A stretch of DNA of 64,000 nucleotides from Tyto alba (Eukaryota > Chordata > Aves > Strigiformes > Tytonidae): assembly GCF_018691265.1 (NCBI RefSeq), contig NW_024881277.1, positions 7,553,080-7,617,079 of the forward strand, written 5' to 3'. The notes under the pieces are model-generated. The model was not told the origin of the DNA, did not search any database, and saw nothing but the letters and a program-made list of their open reading frames with translations. The number at the start of each line of letters is the position of its first letter. Position 1 is the stretch's first letter. The translations under genes and the position numbers were made by a program. Positions 31,513 to 59,059 of this stretch are shown piece by piece.

Positions 31513-32876
31513 ATGTGGTGGTTTCTGTTACTGGTTTTTGGGGGCGCGAATTCGATTGGGGTTGGGATAAAGAGAACCGTGTTCGATCCAAGAGAAAATG
31601 TATGGGTAACATTAGGCTGAGCCGCAAACACTACCACCTTTTGCACTAGTCTCGCCACCCCAAGTGTGCCCTTTCTAACACGCTTGGTAGGCATCCCCCT
31701 GAACGGTGCCAACTGGGGTTCTCTAAACCAAACACTTGCGGAATATGCCCAACGCTGGAACCAATCCAGGAACTGGTATAGGGCTTTTGCATCAAACATG
31801 AGTAGCTGGTTTGACAAATATGATTCTTGGGCTAACCGCCTGCCCATTGGCCCACGCCCCCAGGAACTTGAACTAGTAGACTCACTGAATGCCTCTTACT
31901 GTGTTTTCCTAGATGCGTCTAAATACCCCTGCAGTGAAGGGAACCGGTACCCTTGCAAGGTCACAGTAGGAACTGAGGTATCCTCACAAGGCAGTAGCGC
32001 CTGTTGGGGAAATTGGTGTAAGCCAATGAGCCGAAATAGGCTGCATCCAGCCCCTGGTACTACCACGCCCAGGAGGTTACCTCCTGGCCTATTTCTCATT
32101 TGTGGTGATCGGGCATGGCAGGGGATCCCCTTCCGACCCACTGGAGGGCCCTGCACCATTGGGCGTCTCAGTTTGGCCTTACCCCATCATCACCCTAATA
32201 AAACCCATCCAGTCCGACGATATAGATGCGCACTAAAGACCCTCACTAATGCCTGTGATGACAATGTCAGCTTATGGAACAAATGGGAAGCAATATTCTC
32301 TTCTTTCTTTGTCCCAGGTGCTTCTGCTGCCCAAGCGCACCGACAGTTAGAGAAATTATCTTGCTGGGTGGTAAAACAGGCAAATCTTACCAGCACTGTA
32401 CTTTCAGGCCTAGCCGAGGGTATGAACGAAGTCCAGCATGCCATATTACAAATCGAATGGCCATTGATTTCCTACTCTTGGCGCATGGTCATGGCTGTGA
32501 GGATTTTGAGGGTATGTGTTGTATGGATTTGGAAGACAAATCGAGGTCAATTCATACGGAACTTAAACAGCTTGTAGAACATACCCGAAAGATAAAACAA
32601 GATGTGGGGTTCTTTGGACTAGACGGACTCACTAACTGGATGGGATTAGGTGGGTGGTTAAAAAGCCTTTTCCAAAGTTTGCTTCTTATTCTGATCTTTG
32701 TCATTATTGGGCTTGCATGTTTAAGTTGTGCTTTATCATGTATTAAGAAAATCTTTGAACAAACGTTGGGGCAGGCTCTGCTCGTACAAAAAGAAAAAGG
32801 GGGAACTATTGGAGAATGGCACAGAGACAAGGGTCATGAGCCCACCGAGCAGTTGTACGATCAGAGCCTGTTCTAA
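31513..32876 (+). pseudogene. ERV-B env
   Basis: ATG 31,513 starts a hydrophobic signal-like MWWFLLLVFGG, but TGA at 31,618-31,620 stops it after 35 codons. The same frame continues through a surface subunit with several Asn-X-Ser/Thr sites (for example NQT, NAS) to about 32,450, where one base appears lost in an A-run and the frame changes. The transmembrane subunit has a cysteine-flanked internal fusion-peptide-like FFVPGASAAQ, a CX6CC motif (32,496-32,522) and a hydrophobic anchor at about 32,680-32,750. Its frame runs into the 3' LTR. The transmembrane part resembles alpharetroviral Env. Confidence 0.85.
32788..32806 (+). other. ERV-B polypurine tract
   Basis: AAAAAGAAAAAGGGGGAAC directly precedes the 3' LTR, the expected plus-strand primer site. 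Confidence 0.8.
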
Positions 32877-33342
32877 GGGCTGATGCTGCCTCGCTGATGC
32901 TGGGCCTCACTAGGGTTTGCCTGCAGCTGCTCGCAGCTGCTGATACATGAGGAATGTCAAGGACACTTCGGCCTTGTGTACCGTGGTGTGTCAAAAACAA
33001 GTTAAGAGGAATTAGAAATAGTGGCCTCAGAAACTTACTGCTATGGTAACGGTGGTCTGAGAAACTTTGTGTTATGGTACCGTTGTGTATTGAAAACAAG
33101 TTAAGAGGAATTAGAAATAGTGGCATGAGAAACTTAGTGTTATGAGAAGCTTGTGCTGTTAGCTAAGTAGGTGGTCTGTGCGAATATGACCTTTAGATCT
33201 TAAGGCAATCAGCTAGTGACTAGTAGGCATAATAATTAGCGCTGTCTGTATAAATATATGTACCCTGGTCCAATAAAGATATATGATGCTCTATCACCCA
33301 CATTGAATCCGTCTCGGTGTGTCATTCTTCCGTCGCTCCACA
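32807..33342 (+). repeat. ERV-B 3' LTR
   Basis: Collinear with the 5' LTR, differing by scattered substitutions and a few small indels. Its first two bases are TA where the 5' LTR has TG. It contains the same TATA-like and AATAAAG blocks and ends GTCGCTCCACA. Confidence 0.9.
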
Positions 33343-34109
33343 CATGCATGTGACAATAAACCAGCCACAAACTGGAACCAAAAAGTGGACGAATAGACAA
33401 AAATGAGGAAAATAGACATGAAAAATTCTTTAGACCCTACATGGTATCTATTGGGAGAATGGTTACATCAAAAAAGAAAAGAGCTCTGGCCTACTGCTTT
33501 TGCCTGTATATATCTGGGATTTTCACAGGTCTACTTTTCCATTGTGCTTTGATCTTTCCCACAGCAGGGCAGGAATCTCAAGGATGTTCAATAAGGTGCC
33601 TCCGTGTTTCTCACAGGCCTCTGTTATCTAAGCACAGACATTCTACCTCTCAAGCACACAGAGGTAAACCACAATTAGTGTGATATATGTGTTTTTTGGC
33701 ACCCCAGCTGCAAGTCACTTGAGCATATTTACAATCCTCCTTGGCAATTTTCCATTCTATTCCCACAACAGGGCAACCTAATAAAAGCCAACAGCTACCT
33801 GCAGAGATGGTGGAGCCAAGCTCTCTCCTGCAGTGGCCAATGATATGACAGGGGCACCAGTCACAAACTACCTTTGGGGAGCTCTAGGCTGAGCCTCAGG
33901 AGAAATAGAATGGACTAGGAGGAGCATTGCTGTGATCTCCACCTTTGGAGTGCTTCGGGTTTCAGCTCTACAAAGTCACAGCCAGCCTGGAGGCTGGACT
34001 AAGAGACCCCTAGAAGTCTATTCCCCACCAATCTTTCCATGAGCCTGTGCCTTGCAACATGCCCTACAAGAAGAGACTAAGATGGAGGTGAGGGCCTCTA
34101 TGTCATAGG
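33343..34109. other. Non-coding stretch right of ERV-B
   Basis: Near 33,419-33,550 a plus-strand frame reads DPTWYLLGEWLHQKRKE, which has a protein-like look but matches nothing I can name. It may be a further retroelement scrap. The remainder is featureless. Confidence 0.35.
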
Positions 34110-34424
34110 ACAATTCAGGGTAAAAGGGAGCTCAGGAAGCCTCGAGTCCAATGCCCAGCTCAAAGCAGGGTCAGCTCTGAGGTCAGACCAGGTAGCTCGG
34201 TAAATGTCAACATTCACATAGAGAGTTTACACATGAGCCAGGCATCTAAGCCACCATTACAGAATTGAAGATGAGACATTTGACCATCTCCCTGAACACA
34301 GCTATCAGTATGCCAACCCTCCTGAGATTTCTGGGAACATCCACCTTCTTGTGCAGAAGATTCTTCTGTAAGATTCCTGGCACATCTCCAGACCAGGGGG
34401 TGCTCTAGGCCGTAAAAAAGAAAG
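34110..34424 (-). mobile_element. CR1-like 3' fragment, antisense
   Basis: GCCTCGAGTCCAATGCCCAG, then CAAAGCAGGGTCAGCTCTGA and CAGACCAGGTAGCTCG in that order are the antisense of a CR1 3' region. The right limit is vague; it abuts the A-tailed-insert homologue at 34,425. Confidence 0.5.
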
Positions 34425-35670
34425 AAAGTCTGACTTGGGTACTATCAACTTAATTGCTAAAAGAGAGGGAGATGGAGGGATCTCAGAGCTTCCATGTTGC
34501 TGCTGAAGATTTAAGCCTCTGAAAAAGGAGCTCAGAATGAAAGTTTTGAACTAACATACCTTTTTGATCATTTCAGTTGTGAAGGCTCTGCTCCCCACAT
34601 CCAGTCACTGGTACCCAGATACCTGCCCTGCTTTTCCTTCTTCTCCTCCCCAAACCTGACCAAGTGATGAGAAGAAAGGAAGCAGAAAGGCCCTAGGCCT
34701 CTGTGAATCAGTGGGGGTCTGGCACTTGGAGGCCACAGTGTCATTTCATTGTACACCCCGTAAAGAACCAAGCTGGGAAGTGAGACTGAAAGCCCAAATC
34801 CACAGGGTTCATTGACAGGCAAGGCTGTGTCCGTGGCTGGTCTGGAAACCAGTACACCTCCTGCGTAGATCAAGCTGGTGTTGAAACTCTGGCTTGGGCT
34901 TCAATGGTCTCCTGGGCCCAGGGACAGAGGTGTGGGCCCAGACCCGAGGTTGGGCTGACCAGGGCCGATGGAGGCCTATGGATGCTCTCAGTGCCCTGAC
35001 ACTGCGCCCACGGGATCCCCCCTGGCAGTGCCCTCGAGAGGCCAAGTTCTCCTTCCCTGAAGTCCAGGGCCTGTGCTCTGCTCCTCTCCTTCCCCACATC
35101 CCTGGGGATCTGGGAGACCAGGATTTCATGGTCATGCCCTGACAATGGTATTCACATCCCTGACCAGTTCTTTTGGGAATACCAGGTCCAGGTGAGCAGA
35201 CTGAAAGGACTATTTGCCATCTGTGCTAAGAATATTTCCACAAACTCCACAAGAAACGTCCTGGGTGGTTTGCATGCTGCTGCTACATGAGCAGTGAATA
35301 CCAAGGAAACTGTGTCCTCCAGAAGAGCCAGGTTGTGTGATCCACTGATTTCCTGCGATCATTCAATTAAGAATTGTTGACTCCTCACTCTGGCTGTATG
35401 ACCTGTAAATGGCTGGGATGGAGTTGATTTTCTTCATAGCAGCCCATAGGGTGATGTGCTTTGGATTTGTTACTAAACCAGCACTGATAACACATCAGAG
35501 TTTTGGCTGTTGCTGAACAGCCCTTGCAGAGCATGAAGGCTTTCTCTTTTTCCCACTCTGCCCCTGCAGCAAGAAGGCTGGGGGTATACAAGAAGTTGGC
35601 AGGGGCACACTGGGACAGCTGACCCCAAAGGACCAAAGAGATTTTCCATTCCATATGATGTCAGGCTCAG
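34425..35670 (+). repeat. Copy 2 of the sequence inserted in the OR14 pseudogene
   Basis: Collinear with 15,717-16,969 over about 1.25 kb, with few differences and the same first base. It contains a 975-bp unrecognised part and then the 5' half of an ERVL-type LTR. Unlike copy 1 it is followed, after an A-rich tract, by the LTR's other half, so this locus looks like the source or a sister of the source. Confidence 0.85.
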
Positions 35671-35703
<33 letters not shown>

Positions 35704-36125
35704 AAAAAAAAAAAACCTAAACAAAACAAACAAAAACCACCAACAAAAATAATAAAAAAACAAAACCAAAAACAAACAAAAACCCCCCCCCAAAAAAAAA
35801 AAAACAAAAAAAACAAAAAAAACCCAAACTCAATGAAAGAGGAAAAAGTGGAGATTTTTGTAGTCGTGGCATTTGTCTTCCCAAGCCGTACTTTCCTAGC
35901 AATGACTAAAGATCTGTTGCTGATGGACATTGTGCATGAACCCCATTTTGCTTTGCTTGCACACGCAGATATTGCTTCACCTATTAAACTCTCTTTGTCT
36001 TGACCCATGAGTTTTCCTGCTTTTGCACTTCCAATTCCCTCCCCTGTCCTGCTGGGGTCGTGGGGGGCAGAGGACAGTGAGCAAATGACTCTGTGGGTGC
36101 TTAGCTGCTGGCTGGGGTAAACCAA
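35399..36125 (+). mobile_element. ERVL-type LTR with A-rich expansion
   Basis: Starts TGACCTGTAAATGGCTGGGA and continues to GTCAGGCTCAG. It is interrupted by an A-rich tract (35,671-35,826) where this LTR family has its TATA box, and resumes with GGCATTTGTCTTCCCAAG. The polyadenylation region is TATTAAACTCTCTTTGTCTTGA and the end is GGCTGGGGTAAACC. A second, partial LTR tail follows at about 36,150-36,270. Confidence 0.65.
35671..35826 (+). repeat. A-rich simple tract (about 156 bp)
   Basis: Opens with more than 30 A and continues as AAAC/AAAAC-rich sequence with a short C-run at about 35,784. Its counterpart in copy 1 (about 16,970-17,010) is only about 40 bp. Confidence 0.95.
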
Positions 36126-36271
36126 ACTGAACACCTACCACAGTGTCATCGTTTCTGGTTTCTCCTTTGACCCACACACATCTCGATCCATGAGCTTCCC
36201 TCTTGTCCTGTTGAGTGGGCTGAGTGAGTGAGCAGCTGGGTGGCTGTCTGGCTGCTGGTCAAAGTTAACAC

Positions 36272-36480
36272 ACCACAGGACCACATCAGGACTGCTGTGT
36301 CCAGTACGGGGTTCCCCAGCACAAGAAAGATCCTGACAGACTGGAGAGAGTCCTGCGGAGGCCAGAAGGATGGTTGGGGCCTGGAGCACATTATGGACAA
36401 GGAGTGGCTGAGAGAGCTGGGGTTCTGAGAAATCCCTCAGAGCCAAACTCTGCAGCAAGGACCCAGGCCAGTTGGTGGGA
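36272..36480 (+). mobile_element. CR1 LINE short 3' fragment
   Basis: GGACCACATCAGGACTGCTG, GTCCAGTACGGGGTTCCC and GGCTGAGAGAGCTGGGGTTC-like blocks follow the CR1 sense 3' region. Short and non-coding. Confidence 0.6.
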
Positions 36481-37572
36481 TCTCACTCAATGGATATTTT
36501 CAGTATTTGTCAAGACAAGCCCATGAGCACCTGATCTAGCTGGAGCTGTCTGAGACGGGGCTTGGCTGAGAGACGGCTGTGGCAAGAGCTACGGGACTTG
36601 GTGCGTCATGAGTGTCAGTAGGAAACTGGTTTTATTAGTAATGGTGGTAGAGTTGGGTATCACTGGTGTTTCCTCTTCCAGGACTTTTCCAGCCCAGCCC
36701 AGCCCAGCTCTCCCACCTGCCCTGGCCCCAGGGCAGTGCCCACCACAGGGTGCTGCAGCACTCTGGGCACTCAACCACAGCTCCAGCTCCTCGGAAGGGC
36801 ACAGCAGCTCCTGGAGGTCAGACAGGGGGATCATCCTTCCCACAAGCACCAGGGCTGATGCTGGCCAAAAGGGCAGGAGGAAACAGAGTCAGTCTCTAGC
36901 TCTGCTGCATTCATCTGGTAGGTTGTCCCTAACCTCAACTGCATTTACACCCTTCCCTTCCCCCACCAGCCCTGCTCCCCAGCACAGCACAAGAGTCCTG
37001 GCCCTGGGCCTCCTCAGGCAGCTCCTGCACCTCTCCAGTCTCCCTTTCCCATGCCCACTGCGTTCACACTGACCCCCAGGGCACTGCAGAGTCCTTGCTT
37101 GCATATACCTTGATTTAGTGCTTTGCTTTTGGGGGATGTCAACTTCGAGGTGTTTCACTCTGTGTGTCCATTCATTCCCACCCCAGGGCATGTGGTGACC
37201 CCTACTCCTCTCCTGACCAAATTATTTTCCATAAAGACAGCTATATGCCATGAGTCCTGGCATATATGAAGCAGCCTGAGGAGGTAGGGGGAGCTCATGC
37301 ACCATCTTACACCAAGAAGAGAGCCTTTAAAAGCAGAACTTTTTGTCCAGTGGAACCCAATGTACTGTGAGCTTAACTAAATACAGGGAGAACATAAGAG
37401 AAAAGAATTTTAAAAGACCAATTCCTTAGACATTTTATTGGCAGCCACTTTGGAGGAAGAACCAGCCTTCAGGCACTGCACCCAGGAGATCCCATTTTAT
37501 TCAAGAGCTGCTATTGGACACGTCACACCTGACACAGTGTGGTGCAAGAGTAAGACACAACAGGAAAAATCC
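36481..37572. other. Non-coding stretch, 3' flank of an OR14 pseudogene
   Basis: GC-rich in the middle with overlapping open frames on both strands but no family motif. It lies downstream of the minus-strand receptor and partly resembles the corresponding flank near 15.3 kb. Confidence 0.4.
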
Positions 37573-38447
37573 TCAAGAGAGGTAGTATAAGTCCAGAAAA
37601 TTATCTATATGTAGGATTATTACAGGGAAAATAGCAGACTCCTGGCCTAAGATAAACTCTGGGAAATGTGAAGTGACTTGAGACAGGTTGTTGTCAGTGA
37701 AACTACATCCCTTGGGCAGTTTCCATAGGGCATCCTTGAGCTGCTGGTTCCTCATGCTGTAGGTGAGGGGGTTTACTGCAGGAGGCACCACCGAGTACAG
37801 AACGGACAGCACCAGGACCAGGGTTGGGGAGGAGATGGAGGGGGGCTTGAGGGAGGCAAACATGGCAGTGCTGAGAACCAGGGAGATTATGGCCAGGTGA
37901 GGGAGGGATGTGGAGAAGGCTTTGTGCCTCCTGCTCAGAGGGGATCCTCAGCACGGCCCTCAAGCTTTGTGCCTAGCACAGTGCAATGAAAACAAGGCAG
38001 CCAAATGCAACAAAGACACTAACCACGATAAGCTGAACTTCCCTGAGGTAGGAGTCTGAGCAGGCAAGCTTGAGGATTTGGGGGATTTCCCAGAAGAACT
38101 GGTCAACAGCATTGCCTTGGTGGAGCGGTATTGACAATGTACTGGCTGTGTACAGCACAGCATAGAGAAACCCACCGCCCCAGGCAGCTGCTGCCATGTG
38201 GACACAAGCTCTGCTGCCCAGGAGGGTCCCGTAGTGCAGGGGTTGGCAGATGGCAACGTAGTGGTCGTAGGCCATGATGGTGAGAATTCTCAGCTGACAT
38301 AAAAAAGAAAAAGAGCTGAGCCACACACCCTTGGCAGGAGATGGCCCTAGTGTCCTGCAGGGAATTGACCACGGATTTGGGAACAGTGGTGGAGATGGAG
38401 CCCAGGTCAAGGACTGAAAGTTTGAGGAGGAAGTGAGAGAAGGCCAA
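37573..38447 (-). pseudogene. OR14-type olfactory receptor pseudogene
   Basis: The minus strand starts inside helix 2 (LSVLDLGSISTTVPK). It passes a frameshift at about 38,310-38,340, then gives the helix-3 motif MAYDHYVAICQPLHYG and helices 4-5. A TAG at 37,975-37,973 follows, then IP-SEQ of loop 3, another frameshift near 37,930, and helix 7 as NPLTYSMRNQQLKDALWKLP with the tail ending at 37,573. The N-terminus and helix 1 are absent. DRY is DHY. The ancestral protein was an odorant GPCR of the same group as the genes at 1 and 15.6-17.3 kb. Confidence 0.9.
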
Positions 38448-38559
38448 AACTATTTCTCTTTAGAGCGAAGAAGTTGTTTATGGTAGAATCCTAGTTGGTC
38501 AGCATGTTCTACTCATTATTTTCTTCCTTTCTCACATAGTTTAGTCAACTGCTAGGCAG

Positions 38560-39088
38560 AATTAATATCAAGATGTTTTGAAATATGCAACTCCCTTAGA
38601 AAATGTAAGTAGGCCTTGAGATGGTTCCTTAAGTTTCCTGAGTACCCCTGATAACAAGGGCCTAAGACGCCACTGTCAAGATAATCACCTGGGAATTAGT
38701 TTAAACTGACCTTCTTGGAGCATCCCAGGGCCAAAGAATGGATGAGCTAACTGCATGACCATATGTGGGCAAAGGAATCCCAAAGTTCAATCACCGGACA
38801 CTGTGAGGAAGACTATGAATGACCACCAGAGGGGGAAAAGACCCTAACCCTAATTTTATCACACATGCTCGGACTATGTAGATAAATTCTAGGAAATCTT
38901 ATGTAGATGTAGATTAGTTCTCAGAAATCCACAGAATATGTACAAGCTCACAGCACATATTCTCTGTGATTGTACCTGTCTGTGGGAGCACTCGTGGTGG
39001 AGCGATCCCCAGTGCTGCCCAGCGCTGCTAATAAAGAATACCTGCTCAGCAGTTCTACTGGATTCTAAGTGTTGAGTGAATTTCTGTG
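38560..39088 (+). mobile_element. Probable ERV solo LTR
   Basis: The 3' part looks like an R-U5 region: AATAAAGAATACCTGCTCAG at about 39,030, then a GT-rich run to TTTCTGTGTCA. The 5' limit near 38,560-38,573 is uncertain, and no target duplication is visible. It contains a CCCTAACCCTAA-like pair at about 38,841. Confidence 0.5.
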
Positions 39089-40003
39089 TCAGAAGGAGCA
39101 GCCCCTGCGGCCCTGGCTGGAGCAGTCGGGGTGGGGGTGGCTCGGGGCACCACGGGGATGTGCCTGGGCTCAGCTCCAGGAGGAAACCACAGACTTCCTG
39201 CGGGCGCTTGTGGGGGGGAGTGCAAGGAGCTCTGTGAGGCCACGTGGGCTGTGGTTTGTGCACCTGCAGGCTGCAGCTCCCGAGCCCCCGCGGGGAATAA
39301 CGGCCCCTCAGTGACATGCTGAGAGTCAGGGATCCGTCTGAGCTGCTTGTCTGCTGCCAGGACAGGGACATGGCCCAGCCCCAGCTCGTTTGAAGGGACC
39401 TTCCATGGGGCTCTCCAGGGAGGGACGGGTGAGCCAGCGCTCCTGGGATGGGGCTCTGGCCTGGGCTGAGGCCCTTTCCCGCTGCTGCTCCCAGCACAGA
39501 GGGGTCTGAAGCAGGGGCAGGGGCTCTTTCCTTCCCCCCGACACACCCCCGGTGCCGTCCCAGCCCCGTGGTTCCCGTGGCATGGGGATGGCTGGGCACT
39601 CGCACCTTGGGCTCTTGGATGTGCCGAGTATAGGAGATGCTCAGTGCTCCCGGCCCACACAGCAGGGTTCAAGGCATGAAAAACCCATTTCCCCCACTAC
39701 AGCCAGCCCTGTCCTGTGACGCCGCACCACCACAGTGATGTGACACCTGCAGCAGAGCCATCCCTCATATATGGTCATGCATGGCACTGGAGACGTTCAT
39801 TGGAGGGCTGGGCTGTGTCGGAGGGGAGATAACTCCCGATAATGTCTAAAAAGGTGCTGCTGCTTTGATTGGCTCCTCCCGTAGCTGGCCTGGCATCTGC
39901 AGAGCTATATTGCCCTCCCTTCATCTTTGTCCCCGTGAGTCCCCAGGACCTGTGACAGGAGTGCGGTGCGGCAGGGATGTGCTGGCAGGGCAGGAGGCTC
40001 AGG
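39089..40003. promoter_or_regulatory. Region upstream of the SRCR gene leader exon
   Basis: GC-rich, with no coding match. It must hold the 5' untranslated region and promoter of the receptor gene starting at 40,004. A TCATATATGG at about 39,766 and GCTATATTGCCC at about 39,903 are the only TATA-like strings; neither can be proved. Confidence 0.3.
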
Positions 40004-55910
<15,907 letters not shown>

Positions 55911-56010
55911 GCCATGGGCAGCAGAAACAGCCTGGAGTTTCCTCCATTTTTATTCCCATTTTTATGCTGTGCATTCTTATATTTGTTTATTAAAAGCCTC
56001 TGGGGGCTTT
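55911..56010 (+). terminator. SRCR gene 3' untranslated end, ATTAAA signal
   Basis: ATTAAA at 55,989-55,994 (a common variant of AATAAA) lies 79 nt after the stop, followed by GT-rich sequence. Gives a very short 3' untranslated region. Confidence 0.7.
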
Positions 56011-58984
56011 GACCCAGAGCTGGTGCTTCCCTGCCAGGTGTCAGGGCATCTCCCTGAGGCTGCTCAGGGAGAGCAGAGAACAGAGACACAGTGGTCGGGA
56101 AGGGGCACGTCTCAGGGACAGCAGGCTCGGTGTCAGCCTGGGGCTCCGTGAGGCCATGGTCCCTGGGGAATAATCTTGGTGACAGAGACATCTCCATCCT
56201 GCTGCCCAAAGACAGTTTCTAGAAAAAATGGCTCTCTGATAGGTCCCATGATGCACCCCAGTAGGAGCACCCTTTTCCTCCCCCAAGGGTTCCAGCTGCT
56301 CTTTCCCCCAGGCCCTGCCTGGGCCACGCTGATCCCACAGTGCAGAGGCCACAACAGAGCTGCCATGTCAGGGTGAGCCCTGGGCTTTTGTCTCACAGAA
56401 GCGAGCCCTAAGGTGACCGCAGGTCCCTGAAAAACCCAGCCAGCCCCAGGTGGGATCATGGCCCGTGGATTACCTCCCACAATGCTTGGGAGGCAGCTCT
56501 GCTCCCCACTGCCCTGGCACAGGGTGCAGAGCCACCTCCTGGGAAACACGTGTCTGGGATTCTCTCTCCTCATGCTCTGCCAGGACCCCAGTCTCCATGG
56601 GCTGTTCCTCCTGCCTTGCAGACCCGGGGCAGCCCTGGGAAACCCTCCTCCTGCTCCCCTCCAGCTCCCACCCCTGCCCCCCTGCTGCCTTGCCAGGGAT
56701 GTCAGTTTGGGTTGTGTGAGGGGCAGTACTTGTGGGCAGGTACAGGAGGGCTGGGAGCACCGAGGATGAGGGCACTGTTCCCTCAGCGCTGTTAGAGGGC
56801 CAGGGGGATGGAGAAAGCTTCCCCACAAGACGCGTGCAGCAGCCAAAAGCTGTGCTCCAGCCCCTGGCCTGGAGAAGGGCCCATCCGGGAGGATGCTCAT
56901 GTGGGCACTTTTCCATGGCAGTGGAGATTTTGTGTCCCTCCACTAAAACTGGTGCTGCTGGGAGCTGAGCCAGGGTCCTTCTCCCTCAGCTGGGGTTTCA
57001 CCTGCCCCAGCACCCACGGCACAGAAACCTTGTGCAGAAGCCAGGCTGGGAGAAGAGTTTGGCACCTGGGCAGGACCTGGCGCCCAAACTGCCCAACTGC
57101 CCTCCCTGCTCCCGCTGGTGGGTCTCCGCACTCCACCGGCTCTTCCCCAATGGGCTTCTCTGCTGCAGGCTGGAAGGTGCGTTGGGTGTCTGTGGCAGGA
57201 TTGCCTGGGGGGAGTAGCTGCAGCTCCATAGTGCTGCAAACAGCAGGATCTGGCCCTGGAGCAGAGTGGAGAGGAGGCAGATGTTGCCAACATCCTCTCC
57301 TATAGCAGTGTTGCCCCATTCCCTGCTGGGAGCTCCTCCACCCCTGGGCTGACCCTGGGGGCACCTGGGGGGAGCCGAGTTCACACATCCCTCTGCCCCA
57401 CACCTGAGAGCCTTCCTGCTGGCAGCCCTCATGGGAGAGCAGTGTTCCCAGGGCAAGACCCCCACAGTGATGCGTGACATCCATGGGCATTAAAAACACA
57501 GCCTGGAGAACTCTCACTGGGATAAGCTCCAGCCCTGCATCTCAGAGAAATAAGTTTATAAAAGTGAAGTAAAGATGAAAAGGGGAGTGTTATTTTCTGA
57601 ACATGGGATGGTGGGGGCCTCTGGGCAGTATGGACACTGATCTGCACACTCAAGGTGCCCCAAGTGGGAACTGGGGAAAAGAGCCCAGTGCCTGTTCAGT
57701 GTGACTGCCCCACCAGCTCTGCCCTCCCATAGGTGTAATATTTCTCCCATAATCTGGCATCTGGTAGAGGTTTGCCTCTTCCTCCTTGAGGAAATAAGCC
57801 CCAGGCGTGGGTGAGCTTGAGGGGGCAGCACCCCTGAGCAGAAAGAACCTGTTTCATGCATTTTGGGACTTAACAGTCTGGCTCTGCCAGCTGGGTCCCT
57901 TCTCTGCAGCAAAGCAGGATTGCCACTGTGCCCCAGATCTGTGGCTGCTCCTGCAGCTCCTGAGGATCTACCTGAGGGGGGTCGCAGTGAGACCCCAACC
58001 CTCAGCACTGCTGCCCCACACTGGGCAGAGCTTGGCTGTGGAAAGCCCATGGGAGAGCAGCCTTATTTCTCTGAGTTTGGGCTCCCTGTTGCCAAGGGCT
58101 GGGCACCCTGCAGTGAAAGTCCGTGTCTCTCACCCCGTTTTGGTTGCCAGTGGTTTTGCTGGGGGAGCAGCCAAGGCACCATGTCCTGGCTCTCGCTGCC
58201 TGGGCATGTCTGTGGACAGGCTTGTGCCTCCCCGATCCCACCAGCACAGGGTGCGGAGACACCAGACACCCCATGAATAAGAGGTGGGCACCGGCCCCAC
58301 GAGTCGCACCTCTGCCGAGCTGTGCCTGACCTCAGCAGCTCCACGTTCCCTGAACTGGGGCTCTGCTCCAGCCAGTGGTGCCGGTGGAAGGAGAAACACC
58401 TGGAGACAGGGTCAGGGTAGGAAATGTCATTCCTCCGGCTGGGAGTCCCACAGCCCTGCCCAGGCTCATCCAGCTCAGACACCCCTACCTGCTGGCACAA
58501 AGGAATGCTTCTCATGTGGTTTGGGATCTCCCCCTGGAGAAAGGACAATCTCAGAGCCTTGCCCCTGGCAAGCCACCAGGGCAGTGTGGCCCTGGTCCCA
58601 AAGGACACCTGGGCTGGACCAGCACTCTCACAGCACATCCCTCAGTGCAGCCAGAAAGGATTCCGAGCGTGCTGCCGACTTCTGTGCCCTCCCTGAGGGC
58701 TCCCCACAGGGAAGCACACTCTGCTGCCCAGCGCTGTCCCTGGGCGGCGGGTGGGGTGGCTCTGTGGTGCCGGGCAGTGACATGAGCTCAGGTCCAGCAC
58801 AGCTGCCGCTTCTCCTCCAGGACGGTGCTCAGCCGAGGCAGCACACCCAGCCATGCCACCGCCCTCCTGCCCTCAAAGCCAAGCCCTGGCTGGGCAGGAC
58901 AGACCCACAGGGCCTGGAGATGACCAGAGCCTGAACTCCAGCCCACACCTGCCTCTGGCTGGGGAGTCAGGGCAACAGCACCCC
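56011..58984. other. GC-rich intergenic stretch
   Basis: Many long open frames appear on both strands, but none shows a domain, a splice-flanked exon set or a start context I trust. I see no gene in it. Confidence 0.45.
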
Positions 58985-59056
58985 TGGAGGTGCTGGGGAT
59001 GGAACCCAGGAACTCCCCCATGCAAAGGAGCTGCTCAGCCACTGAGCTACAGTCCC
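58985..59056 (-). pseudogene. tRNA-Ala(TGC)-like pseudogene
   Basis: The 72 nt fold in tRNA layout: D arm GCTC/GAGC, anticodon loop TTTGCAT (anticodon TGC), T arm CTGGG/CCCAG, A discriminator. Box A and B motifs (TAGCTCAGTGG, GGTTCCATCC) are close to alanine tRNAs. The acceptor stem has two mismatches and the anticodon stem one, and no T-run follows, so it is more likely a tRNA pseudogene or tRNA-derived repeat than a working gene. Confidence 0.6.
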
Positions 59057-59059
59057 TTG

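Larger units (their letters stand above)
23987..33342 (+). mobile_element. ERV-B: full-length but broken provirus with a mosaic gene set
   Basis: Two LTRs of about 540 bp enclose leader, gag, dUTPase, protease, pol and env in plus orientation. gag has two zinc knuckles, pro carries a dUTPase domain, and pol is shifted -1 from protease: a betaretrovirus-like plan. The env transmembrane subunit instead has the alpharetrovirus-like internal fusion peptide and CX6CC motif. Every gene is interrupted: stops at 25,501, 26,055, 28,450, 28,660, 28,717, 29,341, 29,698 and 31,618, several frame changes, and a 1,066-bp solo LTR at 30,035. No matching target duplication is visible outside the LTRs. Confidence 0.93.

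Noticed and set aside
23987..33342. Target-site duplication for ERV-B
   Set aside because: The bases outside the two LTRs (AGTATC on the left, CATGCA on the right) do not match, so none is claimed; divergence or recombination could have removed it.
56133..58640. Several 150-255-codon minus-strand frames after the SRCR gene
   Set aside because: They overlap one another in different frames, contain no recognisable domain and lack exon structure; GC bias explains them.
58985..59056. A second functional tRNA gene
   Set aside because: Cloverleaf layout is there but acceptor and anticodon stems have mismatches and there is no Pol III terminator, so I list it as a pseudogene.
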